Source: Bradyrhizobium sp. MOS002 (GTDB taxonomy: Bacteria > Pseudomonadota > Alphaproteobacteria > Rhizobiales > Xanthobacteraceae). From it: a stretch of 64,000 nucleotides of DNA. Positions 7,887 through 16,801 of the stretch are shown in pieces. The notes under the pieces are model-generated. The model was not told where the DNA came from, did not search any database, and saw nothing but the letters and a program-made list of their open reading frames with translations. The position numbers and the translations under genes are program-made. The stretch lies in contig NZ_PYFX01000013.1 of NCBI RefSeq assembly GCF_003020115.1, positions 62,001 through 126,000 on the forward strand. The letters are read 5' to 3'. Every line of letters begins with the position of its first letter. Position 1 is the first letter of the stretch.

Positions 7887-9214
7887 CCGCGAACCTTCTC
7901 GCCTTCATTTGCGGCCCACCATGGGCCTGGATCGATTGGAGTGCCGTCTTTGCGGAACTCGACATAGAGCACAGGTTGACTCGCGTTCGTGGCGAGAATG
8001 GAGGCGACTTGAGAGGTCGACCCCATGGTCGCGACAGGCTCCCCCGTGAGCACGAATTGTCCGATGTTGACCGAAATGCGCTCCATCCCGGCGATCAGCA
8101 CATGATACCCGCCCCCGGCATTGAGGATCAAGAGTTGTCCATAGCTGCGGAACGGGCCGGCATAGACCACCCAGCCATCACACGGCGTCGTGACCTGGGA
8201 GCCGGGCCTACTCGCCAGCGAAATGCCCTTCTGGACCCCGCCGAGCCCGTCCGAACCGCCGAAATCCCTGATCTTGTTACCGTTAACCGGAAGAGGCAGG
8301 AGACCTTTGGCCGCGGCGAAGGCCATCGCAGGGGTGGTCCGGGAACGATCCTTGAAAGCGCCCGGGCCGGTCTTGGCGTTGGCGGCCGCGTTTGCAGCCG
8401 CCTTGGCCTCGGCCTGCTTGGCGGCCTCGGCCGCCTTCTCGGCCGCCTTGGCGGCGCTTTGCAGATCCTGCTCCATCTTGGCGATCAACCCCTGGAGATC
8501 GCCGACCTGTCTCGAGAGCGAGACGGCGCGCGCATTCTCGGCGTCGAGGTCCTTTTCGCGCGACGCCTGCTGGCGCTGCCGCTCGTCGACCAAAGCCGCG
8601 AGCCGGGTCTGGTCGTTGCGCACCTTGTCGCGGTCGGCGGCTAGCTGGTCGCGCTCGGTCGCGATGGTCTTGCGCAAGGCCACGAGCTCGCCGAGCTCGC
8701 CCGCGATCTTCTCGGCGCGGCCGCGCAATTCCGGCACCACGGCGCCGAGCAGCATCGCCGTGCGCAGCGATTGCAGGGCATCCTCGGGCCGCACCAACAG
8801 CGCCGGCGGCGTCCGCCTTCCGGCGCGCTGCAAGGCCGCCAGCACCTCGACGATGTCGGCGCGGCGCGAATCGAGCGAGCTGCGCATCGCCTGCTCGCGG
8901 CCGTTCAGCGACCGCAGCCGCGCTTCGGCCTCGTCGATCTTGGTCTCGACGGTGCGCACATTGGCGGCGGTGTCGATCAACTGTTGATTGAGCTGGGTGC
9001 GGTCCTGGCCGAGCGAGGTGATCTCGGCCTTGAGCTTGGCCTGCGCTTCCTCAGCGCTCTTCTTGCTTGCGCGCGCGGCTTCGAGCTCCTGCTCGCGCTG
9101 CTTGATCGCATCGGGCGCCACGGCCGCAGTCTGCGGTGCAGGCGTCTGAGCTTGCGCGAGGCTTGCGCCCAATACGCCGGCGACCAGCAGCAGTTTGTGA
9201 ATCGGCGCTCGCAT
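7883..9214 (-). CDS. EnvC-like murein hydrolase activator (degenerate LytM/M23)
   Basis: A 443-residue periplasmic protein: signal peptide ending ASLAQA, a long coiled coil (about residues 35-260, rich in Glu, Lys, Arg, Ala) and a C-terminal LytM domain. The LytM metal sites are missing: the first His/Asp motif reads VQKGISLA and the last His motif reads LYVEFR. EnvC-type proteins lack these ligands and act by activating amidases, so loss of catalysis is expected here. The chosen start is ATG at 9212-9214 (MRAPIHKLL); an in-frame TTG lies four codons upstream. It is the first gene of the envC-ctpA pair, directly downstream of rlmH. Confidence 0.9.
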   Translation of the reverse strand: MRAPIHKLLLVAGVLGASLAQAQTPAPQTAAVAPDAIKQREQELEAARASKKSAEEAQAKLKAEITSLGQDRTQLNQQLIDTAANVRTVETKIDEAEARLRSLNGREQAMRSSLDSRRADIVEVLAALQRAGRRTPPALLVRPEDALQSLRTAMLLGAVVPELRGRAEKIAGELGELVALRKTIATERDQLAADRDKVRNDQTRLAALVDERQRQQASREKDLDAENARAVSLSRQVGDLQGLIAKMEQDLQSAAKAAEKAAEAAKQAEAKAAANAAANAKTGPGAFKDRSRTTPAMAFAAAKGLLPLPVNGNKIRDFGGSDGLGGVQKGISLASRPGSQVTTPCDGWVVYAGPFRSYGQLLILNAGGGYHVLIAGMERISVNIGQFVLTGEPVATMGSTSQVASILATNASQPVLYVEFRKDGTPIDPGPWWAANEGEKVRG

Positions 9215-9247
9215 CGCTTTAGGCAAAGGTGCTCGTTGTGGCGCGGA

Positions 9248-9730
9248 TCACGCGCGGTGATAGGGGTGGCCGGCCAGAATGGTGGCGGCCCGATAAAGCT
9301 GTTCCAGAAGCATGACGCGGACCATTTGATGCGGCCAGGTCGCAGAGCCGAACGCGATCGCGAGCTTGGCCTTACGGCGCAATTCGGGCGAAAGTCCGTC
9401 CGCCCCTCCGATCATGAAGATAGTATGACCTGCACCCTCGTCGCGCCAGCGCCCGAGATGCCGTGCGAATACGGTCGAATCCAAATTCTGGCCGCGCTCG
9501 TCCAGCGCCACCAGGATCGATTTTTCGGGAATATGCGCGGAGATCGCCGCGGCCTCTTCGGCCATCCGCGTCGCCGTATCGCGCGCGCGGCTTTCGGGCA
9601 ATTCGTGGATGGCGAGCTCGCGGAATCCGAGCTTGCGGCCGGCCTCGTCGAACCGCTCGAAATAGCGCTCGGCAAGCTTGCGTTCGGGGCCCTGCTTCAG
9701 CCGGCCCACCGCAATGACGGCTATGCGCAT
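9248..9730 (-). CDS. rlmH: 23S rRNA pseudouridine1915 N3-methyltransferase
   Basis: A 160-residue SPOUT-class enzyme that methylates pseudouridine 1915 of 23S rRNA, using S-adenosylmethionine. It opens MRIAVIAVGRLKQGPE, and the SAM-binding knot is seen in ILVALDERGQNLDS and FMIGGADGLS. The C-terminus has MVRVMLLEQLYRAATILAGHPYH, with the family-typical EQLYRA...G.PYH ending. It lies between rsfS and envC, the usual rhizobial order (rsfS-rlmH). Confidence 0.97.
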   Translation of the reverse strand: MRIAVIAVGRLKQGPERKLAERYFERFDEAGRKLGFRELAIHELPESRARDTATRMAEEAAAISAHIPEKSILVALDERGQNLDSTVFARHLGRWRDEGAGHTIFMIGGADGLSPELRRKAKLAIAFGSATWPHQMVRVMLLEQLYRAATILAGHPYHRA

Positions 9731-9825
9731 GATAGGTTCAGGGTCGCGTTTTCTAGACCGCGCGCGATATGCGCGCGCACGACGCTAGCATGCGCGTCAG
9801 CCGATTCGAAATCGACCGGCAGCCT

Positions 9826-10278
9826 CTAGATCGCTTTCGCCGCCCCTGGGCCCTGCGTGTACAATCTCTCGAGATTGTAGAACTCGCGGACCTCGGGTCT
9901 GAACACGTGCACGATCACATCGCCGGAATCGATCAGCACCCAGTCGCAATTGGGCAAGCCCTCGACGTGGATGTTCTTGATGCCGTTTTCCTTGAGGCCT
10001 TTGGCGACGTTCTCCGCGATCGCGCCGACGTGCCGGTTCACCCGGCCGGTGGTGACGATCATGTAGTCGGAGTAGGCCGATTTGCCGCGAAGGTCGATGG
10101 TCACAGTCTCTTCCGCCTTCATGTCGTCGAGGCGGGAGAGGATCAGGCTCAGCGTCTTGTCGGCGTCGGGTTGCGCCTTCAAGGCCGCAGCTTTGGTCGA
10201 TGTTTTACGCGTCGGCTTGGCAACCTTGGGTAAAACAGACTTCGGTGAAGCCGTCTTGGGTGACGCTGTCTTGGACAA
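9826..10278 (-). CDS. rsfS: Ribosomal silencing factor
   Basis: RsfS binds ribosomal protein L14 and blocks subunit joining. The conserved core begins near residue 40 (DKTLSLILSRLDDMKAEE) and contains DYMIVTTGRVNRHVGAI, CDWVLIDSGDVIVHVF and FYNLERLY. The first 38 residues are a Lys/Ala/Ser-rich extension with repeated SPK units and are not part of the family fold. The reading frame opens at a TTG (10276-10278). An ATG with a strong AAAGGA site lies 20 bases further upstream (10298-10300) but is out of frame, so the true start is unsure. The gene is between nadD and rlmH. Confidence 0.93.
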   Translation of the reverse strand: MSKTASPKTASPKSVLPKVAKPTRKTSTKAAALKAQPDADKTLSLILSRLDDMKAEETVTIDLRGKSAYSDYMIVTTGRVNRHVGAIAENVAKGLKENGIKNIHVEGLPNCDWVLIDSGDVIVHVFRPEVREFYNLERLYTQGPGAAKAI

Positions 10279-10420
10279 TACAGATGTGGTCAGGGACCAT
10301 TCCTTTCACTGTATCGCGAACGCCGAATCCGGCGTTCACTGGTTACACTACATCATGTGGGGTTAAGGGTTTCAATATGCCAGTGAGCCCGAAGTCCGCA
10401 CGGCGTCCGCACAATCTGAC

Positions 10421-11065
10421 TCACTTCGTACCTTTCCAGCTTCCGTCGGGGTTCCGTAAGCCGGTGGAGGAGAGATTCAGCTTCATGCCGGTCAGGAACA
10501 CCCAGGCCGGGGCGGCCCTATCGGCAAGCAATGGCGCCTCATTCTCCGGTATCCGATAGCGTCTGAGCGCCTGGGCGGCGGGCGAGGCGAGGGCGCGAAA
10601 ACTCTGTGGCGGGCGGTCGATGACCGCGATCGGCACCTGACCGGCGATGCGCCGCCAGTGCTGCCAACGATGGAATTGAGCGAGGTTGTCGGCGCCCATG
10701 ATCCAGACAAAGCGCAAGCCCGAGAGGCGGCGGCGCAAGGTGTTGATCGTGTCGATAGTGTAGCGCGTGCGAATGACGGATTCGAGACAGCTCACCTCGA
10801 TCCTGGGATCGTCGGCAATGTCGCGCGCCGCCTGCATGCGCTCGCCGAGTTCATGCAGCGTGCCGTTCTCCTTCAGCGGATTGCCTGGCGTCACCAGCCA
10901 CCACACGCGATCGAGCTGGAGGCGTTTCAGCGCGAACTGGCTGATGGCGCGATGGGCCTGGTGCGGCGGATTGAACGAGCCGCCGAGCAGGCCGATGCGC
11001 ATACCCGAGGTATGGGTCGGTATGGCCTGCGCGAAGAAACGTGGCGCGACGAAATTGTTGCTCAA
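10421..11065 (-). CDS. nadD: Nicotinate-nucleotide adenylyltransferase
   Basis: Adenylates nicotinate mononucleotide in NAD synthesis. The nucleotidyltransferase motif GLLGGSFNPPHQAH is near residues 25-38, and ISSTGLR-type ending appears as LSSTGLRN near the C-terminus. The reading opens with TTG at 11063-11065, preceded by AAGGCG at a good distance and only 20 bases after proA. An ATG at 11000-11002, just before GLLGGSF, is the alternative start. It is probably cotranscribed with proB-proA. Confidence 0.95.
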   Translation of the reverse strand: MSNNFVAPRFFAQAIPTHTSGMRIGLLGGSFNPPHQAHRAISQFALKRLQLDRVWWLVTPGNPLKENGTLHELGERMQAARDIADDPRIEVSCLESVIRTRYTIDTINTLRRRLSGLRFVWIMGADNLAQFHRWQHWRRIAGQVPIAVIDRPPQSFRALASPAAQALRRYRIPENEAPLLADRAAPAWVFLTGMKLNLSSTGLRNPDGSWKGTK

Positions 11066-11085
11066 TGCCCCGCGCCTTGCGTCGT

Positions 11086-12381
11086 CTACGGCCGCGTCTG
11101 CCCGGTACCGTGAACGCGATATTTGAAGCTCGTCAGCTGCTCGGCGCCAACCGGGCCGCGGGCGTGGAATCTGCCGGTGGCGATGCCGATCTCGGCGCCG
11201 AAGCCGAACTCGCCGCCGTCGGCGAACTGCGTCGAGGCGTTGTGCAGCACGATCGCGGAATCGACCTCGCTCAGGAATTTCTTCGCAGCGGTCTCATCGG
11301 CGCTCACGATCGCATCGGTATGGTGCGAGCCGTGATTCTGGATATGCGCGATCGCGCCCTCGACGCCGTCCACCACCTTCGCCGCGATGATCGCGTCGAG
11401 ATATTCAGTGTCCCAATCGTCCGCGCTCGCGGGTTTGACGCGCGCATCGGTCTTTTGCACGGCGTCGTCGCCGCGCACTTCGCAGCCGGCCTCGATCAGC
11501 ATCTCGACCAGCGGCTTGAGGTTTTTACCGGCAGCGGCGCGATCGACCAGCAGCGTCTCGGCGGCGCCGCAGACGCCGGTGCGGCGCATCTTGGCGTTGA
11601 GCACGATCGACTTCGCCATGGCGAGGTCGGCGCTGCCGTCGATATAGACGTGGTTGACGCCTTCGAGATGCGCGAACACCGGCACGCGCGCTTCCTGCTC
11701 GACGCGCGCGACGAGGCTCTTGCCTCCGCGCGGCACGATTACGTCGACGGCGCCGTTCAATCCCGACAGCATCATGCCGACCGCCGCGCGGTCGCGCGTC
11801 GGCACCAGCGTGATTGCAGCCTCGGGGAGGCCCGCTTCGCGCAGGCCCTGCACCAGGCAGTCATGGATGGCGCGGCAGGAGCGGAAGCTGTCGGAGCCGC
11901 CGCGCAGGATCACGGCATTGCCGGACTTCAGGCACAGCACGCCGGCGTCCGCCGCAACGTTCGGCCGGCTCTCGAAAATCACGCCGACGACGCCGAGCGG
12001 CACGCGCACGCGCTCGATGGTCATGCCGTTCGGCCGCTGCCAGCTCTCGGTGACGATGCCGACCGGATCGGCAATGCCCCGCACGATGCCGATGCCCTCG
12101 GCCATGCCCTCGACCCGCGCCGGCGTCAGCGTCAGGCGGTCGATGAAGGAGGAGGTGGCGTTGCCGGAGGCGCGGGCCTCGGTGACGTCCTCGGCATTGG
12201 CGGCAAGGATCGCGGCTGCTTTGTTACGGATCGCCCGCTCCATGGCCTCGAGCGCCCGGTTCTTCTGCTCCGGCGGCGCCAGCGCCAGCACGCGCGCGGC
12301 AGCGCGGGCACGGGTACCGAGATCGGTCATCAGCGCCTGAAGATCGGCGTTGCCGTCGACGGCTTTGAGGGGGGCGGCCAT
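11086..12381 (-). CDS. proA: Gamma-glutamyl phosphate reductase
   Basis: Second step of proline synthesis: reduces gamma-glutamyl phosphate to glutamate semialdehyde with NADPH. The 431-residue length is typical. The catalytic cysteine lies in TGVCGAAETLLVD, and the N-terminal GTRARAAARVLA and central SRPNVAADAGVLCLKSGNA are family hallmarks. It follows proB after about 150 bases and precedes nadD. Confidence 0.98.
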   Translation of the reverse strand: MAAPLKAVDGNADLQALMTDLGTRARAAARVLALAPPEQKNRALEAMERAIRNKAAAILAANAEDVTEARASGNATSSFIDRLTLTPARVEGMAEGIGIVRGIADPVGIVTESWQRPNGMTIERVRVPLGVVGVIFESRPNVAADAGVLCLKSGNAVILRGGSDSFRSCRAIHDCLVQGLREAGLPEAAITLVPTRDRAAVGMMLSGLNGAVDVIVPRGGKSLVARVEQEARVPVFAHLEGVNHVYIDGSADLAMAKSIVLNAKMRRTGVCGAAETLLVDRAAAGKNLKPLVEMLIEAGCEVRGDDAVQKTDARVKPASADDWDTEYLDAIIAAKVVDGVEGAIAHIQNHGSHHTDAIVSADETAAKKFLSEVDSAIVLHNASTQFADGGEFGFGAEIGIATGRFHARGPVGAEQLTSFKYRVHGTGQTRP

Positions 12382-12528
12382 GGGAGTTTCAACCTTCTGC
12401 TAAGGCGGTGTCCTAGCACGGAAATCCCGCTTTTGCGAAGGGTCGGCAGGGTATGGCAGGTCTCCCCGGCCGCAAGGGGACCAGGTCTTTGGCTTACCAA
12501 GTCTCTCGGGAAAGGACCGCCGCGGCCC

Positions 12529-13650
12529 TTACCCGCCCATCACCAGGTCGTCCCGGTGGATCATCTCGGACCTCCCGCTGATGCCGAGGATGGCCATCAC
12601 ATCCGGGGAGGAGCGGCCCTTGATCCGCTCGGCATCGTCGGCGTCGTAGGCGATCAGGCCGCGGCCGACCTCGCTGGTGTCGGGGCCGCGCACGATCACG
12701 GCATCGCCGCGGGCGAACTGGCCCTCGACCTTGACCACGCCGGCCGGCAGCAGGCTGGCGCCCGCGCGCAGCGCCGCGACCGCGCCGGCGTCGATCGTCA
12801 GCGTGCCCTTCGGCTCCAGCGAGCCCGCGATCCAGCGCTTTCGCGACGTGATGGGATTGGCCGGCGTCAGGAACCAGGTGCAGCGGCCGCCATCGGCGAT
12901 CGCCTGCAACGGATGCTCGATCTTGCCCGAGGCGATCAGCATATGCGTGCCGCCGGTGGTCGCGATTTTTGCGGCTTCGACCTTGGTGCGCATGCCGCCG
13001 CGCGAGAGCTCGGATTCGGCCTCCCCTGCCACAGCCTCGATCTCCGAGGAGATGCTGTCGACGACGGGAATGAGCTTGGCGTTCGGGTTGTTCTTCGGCG
13101 GGGCGTCGTAAAGCCCGTCGATGTCGGACAGCAGCACCAGCAGGTCCGCGCTCGCCATGGTGGCGACGCGCGCGGCCAAGCGGTCATTGTCGCCGTAGCG
13201 GATCTCGTTGGTGGCGACCGTGTCGTTCTCGTTGATCACGGGGATCGCGCGCCACTCCAGCAGCTTGCCGATGGTGGAGCGCGCGTTGAGATAGCGGCGG
13301 CGCTCCTCGGTGTCCTGCAGCGTCACCAGGATCTGGCCGGCGCCGATGCCGTGGGCGCCAAGCACCTCCGACCAGATGCGGGCGAGCGCGATCTGACCGA
13401 CGGCAGCCGCCGCTTGGCTCTCCTCCAGCTTCAGCGGGCCGCGCGGCAATTTCAGGCGGCTGCGGCCGAGTGCGATCGAGCCGGAGGAGACGACGAGCAC
13501 GTCACGCCCCTCGCGATGCAGCTTGGCCATGTCGTCGGCGAGCGCGGCAAGCCAGGACGCCCGCACCTCGCCCTTGTCGGAGTCGACCAGCAGCGCGGAG
13601 CCGACCTTGACGACGATGCGGCGGAATTGACTGAGTTCGGGACTGGCCAT
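12529..13650 (-). CDS. proB: Glutamate 5-kinase
   Basis: First enzyme of proline synthesis, phosphorylating glutamate. The amino-acid kinase domain (RRIVVKVGSALLV at the start, VINENDTVAT and LLSDIDGLYD in the middle) is followed by a C-terminal PUA domain from about residue 280. Start ATG at 13648-13650 (MASPELSQFRR) was chosen, since the family begins at this point; the longer reading adds unrelated residues. It heads the proB-proA-nadD cluster. Confidence 0.97.
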   Translation of the reverse strand: MASPELSQFRRIVVKVGSALLVDSDKGEVRASWLAALADDMAKLHREGRDVLVVSSGSIALGRSRLKLPRGPLKLEESQAAAAVGQIALARIWSEVLGAHGIGAGQILVTLQDTEERRRYLNARSTIGKLLEWRAIPVINENDTVATNEIRYGDNDRLAARVATMASADLLVLLSDIDGLYDAPPKNNPNAKLIPVVDSISSEIEAVAGEAESELSRGGMRTKVEAAKIATTGGTHMLIASGKIEHPLQAIADGGRCTWFLTPANPITSRKRWIAGSLEPKGTLTIDAGAVAALRAGASLLPAGVVKVEGQFARGDAVIVRGPDTSEVGRGLIAYDADDAERIKGRSSPDVMAILGISGRSEMIHRDDLVMGG

Positions 13651-13803
13651 GTTTGTATGTGCTGGAGAGCGGCGCCGGTAAGGCCTGCTTTTGCAGCAGG
13701 ACGATGGCCGGCGCAAGGCGGCCGGAATGGTAAACGGCGCTTGTCCGGAGCGCCGGTCTGGCTCTAATTGTCGCCAACCATAATGGGCTCAAAGAGGAAA
13801 CCA

Positions 13804-14769
13804 ATGGATCGCCGCAACTTCATCGCCGGATGCCTCGGGCTGCCGTTGTTGGCGCAGGCGGGCGAAGCGCAAGCTCAGGCCGGGCTGACAAAAATGATCT
13901 TCCCGTTCGCGGCCGGAGCGGGCGGCGACACGCTGTGCCGGCTGATCGCGCAGGAGATGGCGCCGGCGCTGCAGCGGACCATCGTGGTCGAGAACCGCAC
14001 CGGCGGGGACGGCCTCATCGGCATCAAGGCGGTGAAGGGGGCCAGCCCCGACGGCAGCATGGTGCTGGTGACGACGGGGCCCACGATGTACTTGCTGCCG
14101 ATGGTGGAAACGACCCCGAGCTTCGATACCGCAAAGGATTTCGTCCCGGTATCGCTGCTGGCGCGGTTCGAGTTCGCCGTCGTGATCAGTCCGACGATCG
14201 ATGCCGCGGATTTCAAGGGATTTGTCGCCTGGCTGAAGGCGCATCCGGACAAGGCGTCGTTCGGCGTGCCGAGCAACGGCACCATCCCGCATTTCATGGG
14301 CTCCAAGCTCGAGAAGGATCTCGGCATTGCCATGACACGCGTGCCCTATCGCGGCAGCGCGCCCATCATCAACGACATCATCGGCGGTCACATCTCTTTC
14401 GGAATCACGACTCTGGCCGATGCGCTGCCGCAGCATCGCGCCAAGGGCGCGAAGATCATCGCGGTCGCGAGCGCGGAACGTTCGCCCTTTGCCTTGGAGG
14501 TACCGACCTTGAAGGAGAGCGGCATCGATCTCGTCGCGGACGCCTGGTACGGCATGTGGCTTCCCGCCGGCAGCTCGCCGGAATTCGCGAGCAAGCTCGG
14601 CGCGGCCGCAAACGCCGCGCTCGCCAAGCCCGAGGTGAAGGAGAAGCTCACCGCAATCGGGCTGATCCCGGTCGGCAGCAGCGCGGAAGGTCTGACCAAG
14701 GAGCTCGCCGCCAACACCGCGTTCTGGCAGCCGATCGTGAAGGCGACGGGATACAAGATCGAGAATTGA
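13804..14769 (+). CDS. Bug-family tripartite tricarboxylate transporter binding protein
   Basis: A 321-residue periplasmic binding protein of the Bug/TctC family. It begins MDRRNFIAGCLGLPLLAQAG, a twin-arginine type leader, and continues with the family motif KMIFPFAAGAGGDTLCRLIAQ, which binds the carboxylate ligand. ATG at 13804 has AGAGGAAA upstream; an earlier in-frame TTG (13768) and ATG (13783) are less likely. No TctA or TctB membrane partner is nearby, which is usual for this expanded rhizobial family. The ligand is unknown. It faces the sulfatase gene (convergent), so a shared pathway is possible but unproven. Confidence 0.9.
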   Translation: MDRRNFIAGCLGLPLLAQAGEAQAQAGLTKMIFPFAAGAGGDTLCRLIAQEMAPALQRTIVVENRTGGDGLIGIKAVKGASPDGSMVLVTTGPTMYLLPMVETTPSFDTAKDFVPVSLLARFEFAVVISPTIDAADFKGFVAWLKAHPDKASFGVPSNGTIPHFMGSKLEKDLGIAMTRVPYRGSAPIINDIIGGHISFGITTLADALPQHRAKGAKIIAVASAERSPFALEVPTLKESGIDLVADAWYGMWLPAGSSPEFASKLGAAANAALAKPEVKEKLTAIGLIPVGSSAEGLTKELAANTAFWQPIVKATGYKIEN

Positions 14770-14784
14770 ACCTGGCGCGCCGCT

Positions 14785-14933
14785 CTATCTCCTCATCCTG
14801 AGGAGCCGCGAAGCGGCGTCTCGAAGGATGCAGGCCCCGCTGTTGCAGCCCGGCCTGCATGGTTCTCGCGGCGATGCGAAGCATCGTCCGCTCGACGGCG
14901 CTGTCGCGCCTCCTCACCATGAGGATTACAGGT
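14785..14933. repeat. Interspersed repeat with inverted ends
   Basis: It starts CTCATCCTGAGGAGCCGCGA and ends CGCGCCTCCTCACCATGAGG, the two ends being roughly inverted copies. I recognise it as a common Bradyrhizobium intergenic repeat. It separates the convergent binding-protein and sulfatase genes and overlaps the last bases of the sulfatase. Confidence 0.75.
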
Positions 14934-16560
14934 TCGCGCGCTGGGCGATACCGTCCTTGATCGACGCCAGCTCTTTCTCATCCCAGATGCCGATCAAAAT
15001 CCCGCCCTTCACCTGGAGCTGGTTGTCGGCATAGGCCGCGATCTTCTCGCGCGGCGTCGTGATGTGGTCGTTGGGATGCAGCGCCCAATCGAATAATTCC
15101 GCCTGCAGTCGCGCGATGATTCCGGCGCAATCGGGATCGTCGCCGCGATCCAGAAACTCTTCCGGATCGGTTTCGAGGTCGTACAGCATTGGCCTGAAGC
15201 CCGAGGCGTGGATGTATTTCCAGCGGCCGTCGAACACCATGAACAGGCGGCAGCGCTCGATCGGCTGGTTCAGCTTCAGCCGCACGTCCTGCATGACATA
15301 GTCATATTCGGAGAACGCCACCTTGCGCCAATCCGGCGGGCTCTCGCCGCGCAGCAGCGGCAGCAGCGAACGCCCTTCGAGGATGTGGCCCGGCACCTTG
15401 CCGCCGAAATAATCGACGAAGGTCGGCGCGAGATCGATGGCTTCGACCAGCGCATCGTTTCGCGTGCCGCGCGTGGCGTCGGCTTCCTTGGACGGATCGA
15501 TGATGATCAGCGGGATCTTCGCCGACTGCTCGTGGAACAGATCCTTCTCGCCCATCCAGTGATCGCCGAGATAATCGCCGTGATCGGAGGTGAACACGAT
15601 CATGGTTGTGTCCAGCAGGCCGCGCGCCTCCAGGAATTTCATCAGCACGCCCATCTGGTCGTCGATCTGGGTGATCAGGCCCATATAGGTCGGGATCACC
15701 TTTTCGCGGGCATCGTCGCGCGCCATGTTGCGGGAGTAGCGCATATCCATATAGGCGCCGAACACGGGATGCGGATTTTGCCGCTCGCGCTCGGAGCGGA
15801 TCACCGGAATGATGTCATCCGTCGAGTACATGCTGGCATAGGGTTCGGGCGCGATGTAGGGCCAGTGCGGCTTGATGTAGGACAGATGCAGGCACCACGG
15901 CCTGCCGTCGGTCTCGGCCTCGCCGATGAAGTCCATCGCGCGGCGCGTCATGTAGGGCGTCTCGGAATGCTCGTCCGGCACGCGCGCGGCCTTGTCGGCA
16001 TGCACGAGTAGCCAGCCGTTCTGGAGCGAGCCGTCCTCGGCCGCACCTGAATTCGCCCAATGCTCCCAGGGATTGGGCGCATCAAAACCCTGCTGGCGCA
16101 GATATTCGTCGTATTTCGGACGCGGCCGCCCCGTGGGATGCAGGCCGTCGTCACGCTCATAGGGCTCGAACCCGCATTCGGCGACGTGCACGCCGATCAC
16201 CGATTCCGGCGGGATGCCGAGCGCCTTCATGCCTTCGAGATCGGGCGCCATGTGGGTCTTGCCGACCAGCACGTTGCGCACGCCGAGCTTCTTGAGGTGA
16301 TCGCCGAGGGTGGGCTCTCCGACACGCAGGGGCCAGCCGTTCCAGTGCGAGCCGTGCGAGCGCATGTAGCGTCCGGTATAGAACGACATCCGCGAGGGGC
16401 CGCAGATCGGCGACTGCACATAGGCCTTGCTGAACAGCACGCCGCGCTTCGCCATGGCATCGATGTTCGGTGTCTTCAGCGTGGGATGGCCGGTGCAGCC
16501 GAGATAGTCATAGCGAAGCTGGTCGCACATGATCCAGAGAACGTTCTTCGCGCGCGCCAT
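14926..16560 (-). CDS. Sulfatase / alkaline-phosphatase superfamily hydrolase
   Basis: A 544-residue protein without a signal peptide, so cytoplasmic. The formylglycine motif C-x-P-x-R is present as CGPSR (Cys53), and metal ligands are seen in MCDQ (Asp13) and in FTSDHGDYLGDH. The sulfatase family hydrolyses sulfate esters; close relatives also act on phosphonate or phosphate monoesters, and the sequence does not decide which. A formylglycine-generating enzyme would be needed and is not in the window. It is a single gene, convergent with the Bug-type binding protein. Confidence 0.9.
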   Translation of the reverse strand: MARAKNVLWIMCDQLRYDYLGCTGHPTLKTPNIDAMAKRGVLFSKAYVQSPICGPSRMSFYTGRYMRSHGSHWNGWPLRVGEPTLGDHLKKLGVRNVLVGKTHMAPDLEGMKALGIPPESVIGVHVAECGFEPYERDDGLHPTGRPRPKYDEYLRQQGFDAPNPWEHWANSGAAEDGSLQNGWLLVHADKAARVPDEHSETPYMTRRAMDFIGEAETDGRPWCLHLSYIKPHWPYIAPEPYASMYSTDDIIPVIRSERERQNPHPVFGAYMDMRYSRNMARDDAREKVIPTYMGLITQIDDQMGVLMKFLEARGLLDTTMIVFTSDHGDYLGDHWMGEKDLFHEQSAKIPLIIIDPSKEADATRGTRNDALVEAIDLAPTFVDYFGGKVPGHILEGRSLLPLLRGESPPDWRKVAFSEYDYVMQDVRLKLNQPIERCRLFMVFDGRWKYIHASGFRPMLYDLETDPEEFLDRGDDPDCAGIIARLQAELFDWALHPNDHITTPREKIAAYADNQLQVKGGILIGIWDEKELASIKDGIAQRANL

Positions 16561-16658
16561 GAATCATCCCTGCCGTTTCTTGATGGGTCGATGCTGCGCT
16601 ATCGAGGGCGCGAAGGCAACATTGCGAGCGACGCGCGAGGCCGTGGCTGCACATTCCA

Positions 16659-16790
16659 GCGTCGTCCCGGCGTAGGCCGGGACCCATAGCCATAGGGAGT
16701 AGTTTGGCGAAGACTAGTAGTTTGGTACTAAGACCATCCCCAACCGACAGATCACGCGGTATGGGTCCCGGCCTTCGCCGGGACGACCGC
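16659..16790. repeat. Interspersed repeat, GTCGTCCCGG family, copy 1
   Basis: It opens GTCGTCCCGGCGTAGGCCGG and closes GGTCCCGGCCTTCGCCGGGA in inverted orientation, with GGGAGTAGTTTGGCGAAGAC inside. The same unit recurs at 17952 and 19724. It fills the gap between the sulfatase and obgE. Confidence 0.8.
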
Positions 16791-16801
16791 GGGGAGAGAG
16801 G

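Noticed and set aside
11041..13767. A 908-codon open frame on the plus strand
   Set aside because: It runs antisense to nadD, proA and proB, whose identities are firm. The translation is Arg/Ala/His/Asp-rich with no domain, as expected for the opposite strand of high-G+C genes.
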